Shown piece by piece: positions 37,166-45,466 of a stretch of DNA of 64,000 bases (position 1 is the first letter of the stretch; each line of letters opens with the position of its first letter). Location: positions 248,001 through 312,000 of the forward strand of contig NZ_JADFUA010000003.1 of the NCBI RefSeq assembly GCF_015223195.1. Reading direction: 5' to 3'. This stretch comes from Chitinilyticum piscinae. GTDB taxonomy: Bacteria > Pseudomonadota > Gammaproteobacteria > Burkholderiales > Chitinibacteraceae. A program made the position numbers and the translations under genes. The notes under the pieces were generated by a model. The model saw only the letters and a program-made list of their open reading frames with translations, was not told where the DNA came from and made no database searches.

Positions 37166-37732
37166 ATGACGACACAGCTTAAAAATCAGGTCCGCATCAT
37201 CGGCGGCCAATGGAAACGGCGGACGCTCAAATTTCCCACGCAGAGCGGGCTGCGCCCGACGCCGGACCGCGTGCGCGAAACGCTCTTCAACTGGCTGGGG
37301 CAGGATCTGACCGGCGCCAGCTGCCTGGATCTGTTCGCCGGCAGCGGTGCACTGGGCCTGGAAGCAGCATCGCGCCACGCCGCACGGGTGGTCATGGTCG
37401 AAATGGGCCGCGAAGCTGTCGCCGCACTGCGCGAGCACAAAACACTGCTGAAGGCGGACCATGTCGAGATCATCGCCGGTGATGCGCTGCGCTATGTCGA
37501 CAGCTGCCGCGAGCAATTTGACCTGATCTTTCTTGACCCGCCCTACGCCGTCAACCTGCTGCCCGAATTGCTGGGCAAAATCGGCGCCCTGCTGAAAGTA
37601 GACGGGCTGATCTACGCCGAATGCCCGCAATGGCCCGACCTGTGTGGCTGGGAAATCATCCGCGAAGGCCGCGCCGGACAGGTGCAGCATGCGCTGCTGC
37701 GCCGCACCACGGGCAGTAGTGCCGATGCTTAA
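37166..37732 (+). CDS. rsmD: 16S rRNA (guanine966-N2)-methyltransferase
   Basis: RsmD methylates G966 of 16S rRNA. The 188 residues have RIIGGQWKRRTLKFP, GLRPTPDRVRETLFNWL, the SAM-binding LDLFAGSGALGLEAASR and the catalytic DPPY motif in LIFLDPPYAVN. The order ftsY / rsmD divergent is widely conserved. The 3' end overlaps the ion channel gene by 8 bases. Confidence 0.95.
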   Translation: MTTQLKNQVRIIGGQWKRRTLKFPTQSGLRPTPDRVRETLFNWLGQDLTGASCLDLFAGSGALGLEAASRHAARVVMVEMGREAVAALREHKTLLKADHVEIIAGDALRYVDSCREQFDLIFLDPPYAVNLLPELLGKIGALLKVDGLIYAECPQWPDLCGWEIIREGRAGQVQHALLRRTTGSSADA

Positions 37733-38150
37733 GTCCATCCTGCTGGCCGCGCTGGTGTACGCCATCAACATCGGCCTGCTGTCCGCAGGCATGACCTGGT
37801 TCGCCGCGCACATGCGCAGATCCGGACTCGCGCAGCGGCAAGCCCCCGGGTCCCTGCGAGCCATGCGCCTGCTGTATGTCGTGATGCTGGCCCTGCTGGC
37901 TGCCTCACTGCTGCAGGCGGCCGTGTGGGCAGTGGTTTTCTGGAGCTACGAAGGCTTCAGCACCTTCGAAACCGCGTATTATTTCTCCCTGGTCAACTTC
38001 GCCACTCTGGGCTATGGCGACATGGTCCTCAATGGCGACCTGCGCCTGCTGGGGCCACTGGAGGCCATCAACGGCAGCCTGATGCTGGGACTGTTTGCCT
38101 CCATTCTGTACACGGTTTTTGCCCGCCTGAGCGAGGATCAGCATTCGTGA
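37725..38150 (+). CDS. Two-helix potassium-channel-like protein
   Basis: A 141-residue membrane protein with an N-terminal helix (about 3-27), a second region of helices (about 45-70 and 105-130) and a selectivity-filter-like sequence ATLGYGDMVL between them, as in the ion-channel 2 (K+ channel) family. It begins inside the rsmD stop. It lacks any regulatory domain. The filter TLGYGD matches the K+ signature closely, so K+ conductance is a reasonable but untested call. Confidence 0.8.
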   Translation: MLKSILLAALVYAINIGLLSAGMTWFAAHMRRSGLAQRQAPGSLRAMRLLYVVMLALLAASLLQAAVWAVVFWSYEGFSTFETAYYFSLVNFATLGYGDMVLNGDLRLLGPLEAINGSLMLGLFASILYTVFARLSEDQHS

Positions 38151-38200
38151 CACTGCGGTTGTAAGCCGCGACGGAACATGGGAAAATAGCAAAAAGCTAG

Positions 38201-38500
<300 letters not shown>

Positions 38501-38516
38501 TTGGCGCTATCCTAGA

Positions 38517-38543
38517 CAAGGCCGGCTTCCGCCGGCCTTTTTC
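38517..38543 (+). terminator. Rho-independent terminator after ferredoxin
   Basis: A perfect GGCCGGC/GCCGGCC stem flanked by A and T runs, starting 17 bases after the ferredoxin stop. The next gene's ATG lies almost immediately after the T-run. Confidence 0.85.
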
Positions 38544-38544
38544 A

Positions 38545-39609
38545 ATGCCGGATCGCACCGTGAATCTCGACGACCAACTGCGCCAGACCCTCGAAATTGC
38601 TTCCGCACTGATCCTGACCGAACATGCCGAATCCGGCCGCCTGGCCGAACAGGCGCTGGAACTGGCGCTGCGACTGGAAGATCCGGATAGCGAAACCCAG
38701 GCCAGACTGGTGCTGGCGCGCATCCTGCGCGCGCACGCCATGAGCGAGCGCACCCTCCCGGCCGCTGAAGAACTGATCGCGCTGGCGACGCGCCGCAATC
38801 TGCGCGAAGTCTGGCTCGAAGGCATGTTCATTGCCGGTGATGCAACCTTCGGCGAAGGCATGTACGCCCAATCCTGCGTCTACTACCTGAAGACACTGGA
38901 GCGCGGGCTGGCCGAGCAATGGCCACAGGCGATCGCCACTGCCGAAATCGGCCTGGCCAAGATCGCCTATGCCTACGGCGATGAAGCCCAGACCGAAAAA
39001 AGCCTCGAACAGGCTTTGCGCCAGGCCCCCCTGCTCAACAACGGCAACCTGCTGGTGTGCCTGTACCTGAATCTGGCCGCCAACGCCATCCGCCAGAACC
39101 GGCTGACTCTGGGGCGCGCCTGGCTGACCGAAGTCCAGGCCCAGCTACTGAAACTCACCGACTGCGAATACGAGCCGGAGCTGGATTACTACCACGGCAT
39201 CATCGCCCAGCGCGAGGGACGGCCACAGGAAGCCATTGCCCACTTCCGTCGCAGTCTCACGCTCAGCGATGGCATCAACAATCCCTGGGGGCGAGCCGTC
39301 AACCTGATGGGGCTGGGCGAAACGGCGCTGACCAGTGGCGAATACTACAGCGCGGAATATTACCTGCAGAAAGCCCTCGGACTGGCTGTCGATATCCGCT
39401 CGCGCCACCTGGTCGTCGAAGCGCACCGGATGCTGGCCGAGGCCTTGCACAAGAAAGGCGACATCCGCCGCGAATTCCAGCACTGGCAACAGCATTTCGC
39501 CCTGCGCCGCAGCATGCAGGATGAAAACCGCAACAATCCGGTCAGCAGAGCCTACTATATTGAAGCACTGGCCAGACAGGCCGCACTGCAACAACGCTAT
39601 GGCAGCTAA
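38545..39609 (+). CDS. TPR-repeat protein of unknown function
   Basis: A 354-residue soluble, all-helical protein built of tetratricopeptide-like repeats, for example YYHGIIAQREGRPQEAIAHF, LMGLGETALTSGEYYSAEYY and AEALHKKGDIRREFQHW. There is no signal peptide, membrane helix or catalytic domain, so it is a probable protein-interaction scaffold. The ATG at 38545 sits at the edge of the preceding terminator; an in-frame GTG at 38560 is an alternative start. It precedes the cysteine-repeat gene on the same strand by about 40 bases. Partners are unknown. Confidence 0.8.
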   Translation: MPDRTVNLDDQLRQTLEIASALILTEHAESGRLAEQALELALRLEDPDSETQARLVLARILRAHAMSERTLPAAEELIALATRRNLREVWLEGMFIAGDATFGEGMYAQSCVYYLKTLERGLAEQWPQAIATAEIGLAKIAYAYGDEAQTEKSLEQALRQAPLLNNGNLLVCLYLNLAANAIRQNRLTLGRAWLTEVQAQLLKLTDCEYEPELDYYHGIIAQREGRPQEAIAHFRRSLTLSDGINNPWGRAVNLMGLGETALTSGEYYSAEYYLQKALGLAVDIRSRHLVVEAHRMLAEALHKKGDIRREFQHWQQHFALRRSMQDENRNNPVSRAYYIEALARQAALQQRYGS

Positions 39610-39652
39610 CCCATTTGGCACACCGCCCCTCACCGATCGAAGGATGATTAAG

Positions 39653-40210
39653 ATGCGCAGATTCTTGATGACACTTGCACTGTGCCTGCTCGCAGGCGGA
39701 GCGGCTCACGCCAAGAACAATATTGCTGATTGCCAGGAGCTGAAAAACAGCACGGCACGGGAAAATTGCTATAAGCACAATAGCGGCAAACAGTCCAAAG
39801 AGAGCAAGGAATACAAACAATACAATTGCAGCGACATCCGCGACGAGCGTGCACGTCGTGAATGCTACGAACGCAAGGATGACAGGCGCTACGACTGTCG
39901 CGACATCAAGGATGATCGTGTCCGTCGCGAATGCTACGAGAGCAAGGATGACAAGCGCTTTGACTGCCGTGATATCCGCGATGACCGGGCACGACGCGAA
40001 TGCTACGAGCGCATGGACAATAAGCGTTATGACTGTCATGACATTCGAGACGATCGTGCTCGACAAGAATGCTATGAGCGCCGCTATGGGAATAAATATC
40101 CAGAGAGCCATCGCGGAGAAAGCAGAGAGACAGCGAAGAGCTTTTGCTCTGCAGCCAAATCGAAGCCCGAATATGACCAGTGCATGATCGATCGCGGCTT
40201 CCGCCCCTGA
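39653..40210 (+). CDS. Secreted cysteine-repeat protein
   Basis: A 185-residue protein with a signal peptide (MRRFLMTLALCLLAGGAAHA). The mature part consists of four regular 23-residue repeats of the form (Y/F)-D-C-x-D-I-R-D-D-R-A-R-R-E-C-Y-E-R, preceded by a degenerate fifth (ADCQELKNSTARENCYK). Each unit has two Cys 13 residues apart, so about ten Cys in the array, plus two more near the C-terminus (FCSAAK, QCMIDRG). The strong charge alternation and Cys spacing suggest a helical-hairpin, disulfide-bonded periplasmic or extracellular protein. I start at the ATG at 39653, which follows AAGG at usable spacing; an ATG at 39644 is too close to it. Family and role unknown. Confidence 0.78.
   Translation: MRRFLMTLALCLLAGGAAHAKNNIADCQELKNSTARENCYKHNSGKQSKESKEYKQYNCSDIRDERARRECYERKDDRRYDCRDIKDDRVRRECYESKDDKRFDCRDIRDDRARRECYERMDNKRYDCHDIRDDRARQECYERRYGNKYPESHRGESRETAKSFCSAAKSKPEYDQCMIDRGFRP
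39821..40096 (+). repeat. Four 69-base tandem repeats in the cysteine-repeat gene
   Basis: Repeat starts at 39821, 39890, 39959 and 40028 are exactly 69 bases apart, matching the 23-residue protein unit. The copies differ at scattered positions, so the array is old or under selection. Confidence 0.85.
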
Positions 40211-40230
40211 GCCCCATGATCATCCACTAG

Positions 40231-40265
40231 CAACAACGCCACCTCGCGGTGGCGTTGTTGTTTTC
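40231..40265 (+). terminator. Rho-independent terminator
   Basis: A perfect 13-base stem (CAACAACGCCACC / GGTGGCGTTGTTG) with loop TCGC and trailing T-run, 20 bases after the cysteine-repeat gene. Confidence 0.9.
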
Positions 40266-40516
40266 GATTTCCCTGCCTGCATCATGAAAATTGTGGCCCA
40301 GTTTATTGGGGGCAACTAACTGCCTCCCAATACTAGGCAGCGCTAATTCATACGCACAACCAACATTTGCTTACACTAAAAGAAATAACCCCGGGCACCC
40401 TCGATGGATCAAGCGTATATTTGCGAGCATTGAGCAGCCCCTCCCTAAGTAAGCCCTCGTTCCAGCAACACCCAAAAAGCATCGCCCCCCCTTTTTTTTA
40501 TTCATACAGGTAAGCC
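40266..40516. other. AT-rich gap before the RTX gene
   Basis: No gene is seen in this 250-base gap. It is more AT-rich than the surroundings and ends in runs of C and T (about 40486-40499) just before the RTX gene, so it probably holds that gene's promoter. No clear -35/-10 pair stands out. Confidence 0.5.
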
Positions 40517-41629
40517 ATGGCCACATTCATCGCATCACAAGGGTTCAATATCAATGCAGTCAAGGAGCCGTCCGGCGAAGGCGACATCCTGCGCAATGCC
40601 TCCAGTACTGGGTTCACATGGCAAGGCGAGAATGGCGTGAACATGATCGTCAAGGGCAGTGGATTTACATTCGATGCCTATGGCGACGCCATTAATGGCA
40701 CCGTCAACTCACTCTCGATGACTGATGCCGGAAAGAACTACTTTACGCTAAGCGGGATCACGAACATGACCCTAGCCAACAGCGTCTATGACACGGGTTA
40801 CCGCGTAGACGGCAGCCTTTTGTATGGCATCAAGGCTGAAATTGCCAGCGCGATGAGTGCCAACGACGCCATTAATGGCTCCGCATATTCCGACATCCTT
40901 GCCGGTTTTGCAGGTAATGACACCATCAAGGGCAACGATGGCAATGACAGGCTAGAAGGTTGGTCGGGCAATGATTCGCTGCTTGGCGGCAACGGCAACG
41001 ACACACTCATTGGTGGTAGCGGCAATGACAGCATGAATGGCGGTGCTGGCAACGATCAATATTTCGTCGACAGCAGCCAGGACGTGATCAGCGGCGAAGC
41101 CGCAGCGACGGGCACTGATGGCGTGTACTCCAGCATCACTTATACCTTGGGCGCGAGCAGCTATCTGGAAAACCTCACGCTACTGTCCGGCGCCACCAAT
41201 GCAACTGGCAATTCGCTGAACAATACCCTCACCGGAAACACCGCCAGCAACACCCTCAGTGGCAATGCCGGCAATGACGTGCTTATCGGCGGGCTAGGCA
41301 GGGATTTGCTGATTGGCGGCGCAGGAAGCGATCGTTTTGATTTCAACTCGGTTCAAGAGTCTGGCCTTGGCTCTGTCTACCGCGACGTCATCAGCGACTT
41401 TAAGAGTAGCGAAGGCGATAAGCTCGACCTCTCAACCATCGATGCCAACAGCGCTACCGCAAGCAATGACGCGTTCAGCTACATCGGCAGTGCCGGATTT
41501 AGCCACGCTGGGCAACTAAAGCTCATAGGTGGCATTCTTTATGGCAATACCGATGCAGATGCAGCAGCGGAATTTGAAATTCAACTGACTGGGGTTACTG
41601 CACTAAACAGCACGGCGTTCATTCTTTAA
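40517..41629 (+). CDS. RTX-type calcium-binding protein
   Basis: A 370-residue protein with glycine-rich nonapeptide repeats (GGxGxDxxx type), for example GNGNDTLIGGSGNDSMNGGAGND, in two blocks (about 125-185 and 245-275). Such repeats bind Ca2+ and fold outside the cell. The last ~100 residues (SDRFDFNSVQESG, then DVISDFKSSEGDKLDLS) match the C-terminal region of serralysin-type proteins that carries the type I secretion signal. No enzymatic domain is visible in the first 110 residues. There is no N-terminal signal peptide, as expected for type I export, and no exporter genes nearby. Confidence 0.85.
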   Translation: MATFIASQGFNINAVKEPSGEGDILRNASSTGFTWQGENGVNMIVKGSGFTFDAYGDAINGTVNSLSMTDAGKNYFTLSGITNMTLANSVYDTGYRVDGSLLYGIKAEIASAMSANDAINGSAYSDILAGFAGNDTIKGNDGNDRLEGWSGNDSLLGGNGNDTLIGGSGNDSMNGGAGNDQYFVDSSQDVISGEAAATGTDGVYSSITYTLGASSYLENLTLLSGATNATGNSLNNTLTGNTASNTLSGNAGNDVLIGGLGRDLLIGGAGSDRFDFNSVQESGLGSVYRDVISDFKSSEGDKLDLSTIDANSATASNDAFSYIGSAGFSHAGQLKLIGGILYGNTDADAAAEFEIQLTGVTALNSTAFIL

Positions 41630-41640
41630 ATGCCGTTTTC

Positions 41641-41678
41641 AACAAAACCGCCACCATATCGGTGGCGGTTTTGTTTTT
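41641..41678. terminator. Bidirectional terminator between RTX gene and ahcY
   Basis: A perfect 15-base stem (AACAAAACCGCCACC / GGTGGCGGTTTTGTT) with a five-base loop. T-rich sequence lies on the right and the stem ends are A/T-rich, so it can serve both converging genes. Confidence 0.88.
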
Positions 41679-41718
41679 ACAGACTGCGGACAAGCTCAAA
41701 GTCCCTTCGCGCTGGTCA

Positions 41719-43119
41719 TCAGTAGCGGTAGTGCGCCGGCTTGTACGGGCCTTCCACCGGTACGCCGATGTAGGCAGCCTGCTCCGGAGTGAGTACGGTC
41801 AGCTTAGCGCCAATCTTCTGCAGATGCAGACGAGCCACCATTTCATCCAGGTGCTTCGGCAGCACATACACACCAACCGGATACTGCTCGCGCTTGGTGA
41901 ACAGCTCGATCTGCGCCAGCACCTGGTTGGCAAACGAGTTGGACATCACGAACGACGGGTGGCCGGTGGCGCAGCCGAGGTTCACCAGACGGCCTTCGGC
42001 CAGCAGGATGATGCGCTTGCCGTCCGGGAACTCGATGTGGTCAACCTGCGGCTTGATGTTGTCCCAGTTGTACTGGCGCAGAGATGCAACTTCGATTTCG
42101 GAATCGAAGTGGCCGATATTGCACACGATGGCGTTGTGGCGCATCGCCTTCATGTGGTCGTGGGTAATCACGCCAACGTTGCCGGTGGTGGTGACGAAAA
42201 TGTCGGCTTCGCCGGCGATGTCGTCCATGCGTACCACGCGGTAGCCTTCCATCGCGGCCTGCAGTGCGCAGATCGGGTCGATTTCAGTGACCCAGACGGT
42301 CGCGCCGAGACCTCTAAGAGACTGCGCGCAGCCCTTGCCCACGTCACCGTAGCCCAGAACCACGGCAACCTTGCCGGCGATCATCACGTCGGTGGCACGC
42401 TTGATGCCGTCAACCAGCGATTCGCGGCAGCCGTACAGGTTGTCGAACTTGGATTTGGTCACCGAGTCGTTGACGTTGATCGCCGGGAAGGCCAGCTTGC
42501 CCTGCTCGTGCATCTGATACAGACGATGCACGCCGGTGGTGGTTTCCTCGGTCACGCCGATAATCGAAGCCAAACGGGTCGAGTACCAGGTAGGGTCCTT
42601 GGCAATCTGCGCCTTGATCGCGGCGTAGAGGACGGTTTCTTCTTCGTTGGTCGGATTGGCAACAAGGCTCAGATCCTTTTCGGCACGCGCGCCCAGATGC
42701 AGCAGCAGCGTCGCATCGCCGCCGTCATCCAGGATCATGTTGGCGTATTCGCCGTTGCCAAAGTCGAAGATGCGATGGGTGAAGTCCCAGTACTCCTCCA
42801 GCGATTCGCCCTTGTAGGCGAACACCGGCGTACCAGCCGCAGCGATAGCGGCAGCGGCATGATCCTGCGTCGAGAAGATGTTGCACGACACCCAGCGTAC
42901 GTCAGCGCCCAGGGCTTTGAGCGCCTCGATCAGCACGCCAGTCTGGATGGTCATGTGCAGCGAACCGGCAATGCGTGCGCCTTTCAGCGGCTGCTGCGCA
43001 CCGAACTGCTCGCGCACGGCCATCAGGCCCGGCATTTCGGTTTCGGCGATGTTCAGTTCCTTGCGGCCCCAGGCGGCAAGGCTGATGTCGGCAACGTGAT
43101 AATCTTTGAATTCGGCCAC
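41719..43119 (-). CDS. ahcY: Adenosylhomocysteinase
   Basis: AhcY splits S-adenosylhomocysteine into adenosine and homocysteine, relieving product inhibition of methyltransferases, and uses bound NAD. The 466 residues begin [34 protein letters not shown], the NAD loop [20 protein letters not shown] and the C-terminal [10 protein letters not shown] are all typical. The GTG at 43119 is chosen: GGAG lies seven bases before it, while the TTG at 43125 is too close. A SAH riboswitch lies just upstream, so the gene should respond to its own substrate. Confidence 0.97.
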   Translation of the reverse strand: MAEFKDYHVADISLAAWGRKELNIAETEMPGLMAVREQFGAQQPLKGARIAGSLHMTIQTGVLIEALKALGADVRWVSCNIFSTQDHAAAAIAAAGTPVFAYKGESLEEYWDFTHRIFDFGNGEYANMILDDGGDATLLLHLGARAEKDLSLVANPTNEEETVLYAAIKAQIAKDPTWYSTRLASIIGVTEETTTGVHRLYQMHEQGKLAFPAINVNDSVTKSKFDNLYGCRESLVDGIKRATDVMIAGKVAVVLGYGDVGKGCAQSLRGLGATVWVTEIDPICALQAAMEGYRVVRMDDIAGEADIFVTTTGNVGVITHDHMKAMRHNAIVCNIGHFDSEIEVASLRQYNWDNIKPQVDHIEFPDGKRIILLAEGRLVNLGCATGHPSFVMSNSFANQVLAQIELFTKREQYPVGVYVLPKHLDEMVARLHLQKIGAKLTVLTPEQAAYIGVPVEGPYKPAHYRY

Positions 43120-43190
43120 GATCAAACTCCAATGTGGCCGGGTCGATGCGGCCCACCCGTCATCGAAACCCGGCAGGGTTTACACGAAAA

Positions 43191-43265
43191 GGGTGAGCGC
43201 CGTTGATGGTCTCCGAGCCTGACCATCGGCATGACATGCCTAAGGCTGCAGCGCTCCTCGGATGG
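43191..43265 (-). promoter_or_regulatory. SAH riboswitch upstream of ahcY
   Basis: Read on the minus strand, the leader contains CCGAGGAGCGCTGCAG, then a variable stem, CAGGCTCGG, and CAACGGCGCTCAC. These are the conserved pieces of the S-adenosylhomocysteine riboswitch, in the right order: CCGAG pairs with CTCGG and GAGCGC with GCGCTC. It ends about 70 bases before the ahcY start. A TAGAAT -10 element lies just upstream (43271-43276 on the plus strand as ATTCTA). The class normally turns ahcY on when SAH accumulates. Confidence 0.88.
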
Positions 43266-43365
43266 ACGGCATTCTAGCGCAATAGCACGATTTGTTTAAT
43301 GCAAGAATGTCCGTATCAGGGCAGGCGGCCCTGATACAGACGCACACAGGGCGATACACTGACGT

Positions 43366-43821
43366 TTAGTGCAGCGTCTGCCCGGCCGCCCCGCTGGCAC
43401 CAAGTGCAATTTCCTCGGTGCTTTCGGCATCGGCGGGCACCGGACGCAACACCGCCAGCAAACCGCGTTCTGCAGCCTCATTCCTGAGGGTATCCGGCGC
43501 TGTATCTTGCTGTACAAAGCCCGCAGCGAGATACAGTGGCAAAGCAGCCTCGCTAGCCAGCGCCCAGCATGCTTCGCGACCGATCCAGCGACCGGCCTGC
43601 TGCAGCAACAGTGCCAGCACCATGTCATCCTGCGCCAGCACGCCATCCAGCCGCATCAGGCCGCGCGCCATCACCACACGCAATGCACCGCGGATTTCGC
43701 CATCCTCTTCGGCAAGCAGCACCATATCGGCCAGTGTCGGCGCACTCTGGCCAGCCGCAGCATACAGCCCGGCTAGTTTGCGGAATTCGGGCGGGGAAGC
43801 AAGGCGGGCAACAAGCGGCAT
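43366..43821 (-). CDS. GNAT-like protein
   Basis: A 151-residue protein with a GNAT-like fold: LAGLYAAAGQSAPTLADMVLLAEEDGEIRGALRVV is the usual opening strand order and ALPLYLAAGFVQQD is the common near-C-terminal ending of acetyltransferases. The central acetyl-CoA loop is degenerate (no clear Q/R-x2-G-x-G/A), so activity is uncertain. The ATG at 43821 is preceded by GGAG at seven bases. The longer frame up to 44445 overlaps the metallopeptidase-like gene and is not credible. Confidence 0.7.
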   Translation of the reverse strand: MPLVARLASPPEFRKLAGLYAAAGQSAPTLADMVLLAEEDGEIRGALRVVMARGLMRLDGVLAQDDMVLALLLQQAGRWIGREACWALASEAALPLYLAAGFVQQDTAPDTLRNEAAERGLLAVLRPVPADAESTEEIALGASGAAGQTLH

Positions 43822-43930
43822 AGCAAACTCCGTAAAACAGAACGATGGCGCCATTAAACCCGAAGCCAGGCCGGCCTGTCTTGACGGAAGTCGACCCCCC
43901 CCTCTGGCTACCGTACTCAAGCCGCTTCCA

Positions 43931-44728
43931 TCAACCACCATCTGACAAGAGAGGTGGAGAAAACCAGTCCGGACATAAACCCGCTTCACTGAATTGCCCC
44001 AAATCCAGTCGCTGAACAAATGGCACGTACCCCATTGCCTTGAGCCGCTGGAACTGTTCACTGGCATAGCGGTGCGCAAATTCTTCTTTTGCGGTTTTTG
44101 TCTTGCCTGCCCAGTCCTCTGGGCCGGTTCTTGCAAAATCCACATGATGTCCGAGCTCATGCAGCAGCGTCCGGTAAAGTGTCGTATTGCGCACAGACTC
44201 GGCAGAAGGGCAAATGATGTATGACCTGCGGTCCTTATCAATTCGGTGCCCATCCTGCTCCAGCCTCGCCAGCTCCTTGCGCAACTCGGGGGTGAGTGAT
44301 CTGCTCCAGCGAATCGGAGCAAGAGGCTGCGCCTCAAGCATGATGGCTGGCCCGGCGTGTTCGCCAAGTTCGAACCACCACAAGGCGCGCCCCCATACAG
44401 GTGCGAGGATTCGTTCTTTTCGCGTCGGTTGCCGCAGGACCACATAATCGATCAGTGCCAGGTCTTGCTGCGGGCAGTGACTCAATACATGTGCGATGTC
44501 ATCAATACTGCAGGGATGGAAATAACCGGGGCTGACCGGCTCGATAAAGAACGTCACGCCCCGGCCAGCGATGAGACGGATTACAAGCTTCCAGCCATCC
44601 AGCTTTTCCCAATACACCTTGCAATCATGCCAGGACTGCGGAATCACGAGCCGGTTGTTGTCGCCGTGCCCTTGGGCTGCGGTGCCGATGTGCTTGTTTC
44701 TGCGAGCCGGATTCCAGCCTGGTCTCAT
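43931..44728 (-). CDS. HExxH metallopeptidase-like protein of unknown family
   Basis: A 265-residue protein with the zinc-binding motif HELGHHVD at about residues 190-197, followed by EEFAHRYASE about 20 residues later, whose Glu could be the third zinc ligand, as in gluzincins. There is no signal peptide or membrane helix, so it is probably cytosolic. The first ~180 residues have no motif I know. The start ATG at 44728 follows GGAGG at good spacing. Neighbours are a GNAT-like gene and a pseudogene scar, so its context gives no role; toxins, regulatory proteases of the ImmA type and defence enzymes all share this motif. Confidence 0.75.
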   Translation of the reverse strand: MRPGWNPARRNKHIGTAAQGHGDNNRLVIPQSWHDCKVYWEKLDGWKLVIRLIAGRGVTFFIEPVSPGYFHPCSIDDIAHVLSHCPQQDLALIDYVVLRQPTRKERILAPVWGRALWWFELGEHAGPAIMLEAQPLAPIRWSRSLTPELRKELARLEQDGHRIDKDRRSYIICPSAESVRNTTLYRTLLHELGHHVDFARTGPEDWAGKTKTAKEEFAHRYASEQFQRLKAMGYVPFVQRLDLGQFSEAGLCPDWFSPPLLSDGG

Positions 44729-44913
44729 GATCCCTCCACCCTGTCATTCACTGGCTGTCGGCCAAGGCAATCAATGTGGCAGCCAAGGACAAAAACGCCA
44801 ATAGTTCATGCCCTGCCGGTTGCAAATTACGGACAGAGACAAAACGGCCAGCGAAGGGCTGTGGCGTGCTCCGCAGTATGCAAGAGAGGCGGCAGAGCAA
44901 ACCAGTCAGCGGC
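44729..44913. other. Gap between HExxH gene and the nrdG fragment
   Basis: About 185 bases with no gene or motif that I can support. It may be further decayed sequence belonging to the scar. Confidence 0.4.
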
Positions 44914-45139
44914 TCAGGACTGCCGCAGGGCGAAGGTACGGAGGCGGCTTTCCACCTGCTGCGGCGTGGCAGGCAGCGGGTAATTGGTGGAGTGTGGGTG
45001 GCTGCAGCACAGCGTGGCGTCTTGGCAGCCATGCTGGCGAAAGCGCTGCAGCGCGTAATCAGCAACACCCAGCTCGGCCAGTTCGGCGGGCAGTGCCAGC
45101 AGCTCGCCATCGGACTGCTACTCAGGAGGATGGTCGTAC
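44914..45139 (-). pseudogene. 3' fragment duplicated from nrdG
   Basis: Read on the minus strand this stretch encodes the last ~68 residues of NrdG (for example ELLALPAELAELGVADYAL, then YPLPATPQQVESRLRTFAL and a stop at 44914). It closely matches 47605-47829, the 3' end of the intact nrdG, in the same orientation and with most bases identical, but has no start, no radical-SAM domain and a one-base length change near its 5' end. It is a truncated duplicate about 2.7 kb from its source. Confidence 0.85.
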
Positions 45140-45459
45140 GCCACCTGCGCCAGATGCGCGCGCTGTATAGCAGCCGGCGCGATCTGTTGCTGGAGGAATT
45201 GCTGCGACGGCTGGCCGGCGCCATCACTCCGCAGCACAGCGGAGCCGGCCTGCAGTTCGCCGTCACGGTGCCAGCCGGCCACGAAGTACCCTGGACTCTT
45301 GCCGGGCAAGCTGCCGGACTGGTGCTGCGATCACTCTCGCGGCAATTTCTCGGCCCGGTGACACAGGAAGGGTGGTTGCTTGGCTATACCGCCCTGCAGA
45401 ATCAGGAAATTCGCAGCGCGGTTGCCGCACTGGAACGCAGCATCGACCCGCCGGGCTGA
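45130..45459 (+). pseudogene. C-terminal fragment of a MocR/PdxR-type regulator
   Basis: The frame from 45130 encodes RHLRQMRALYSSRRDLLLEELL and ends with GYTALQNQEIRSAVAALERSI, the typical C-terminus of GntR/MocR regulators with an aminotransferase-like domain. The DNA-binding domain and PLP lysine region (about 350 residues) are missing. Its 5' edge meets the nrdG fragment around 45130-45139, so the two remnants are joined tail to tail. Confidence 0.75.
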
Positions 45460-45466
45460 TCCACCG

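Noticed and set aside
40900-41350. Regularly spaced repeats that could suggest a CRISPR array
   Set aside because: They are the Gly/Asp nonapeptide codons of the RTX protein, with no constant repeat and spacer lengths. No CRISPR array is present anywhere in the window.
44776-45459. A complete 227-residue plus-strand gene
   Set aside because: Only its last ~110 residues match a protein family; the first half is the reverse strand of the nrdG fragment, so it is a chimeric remnant.
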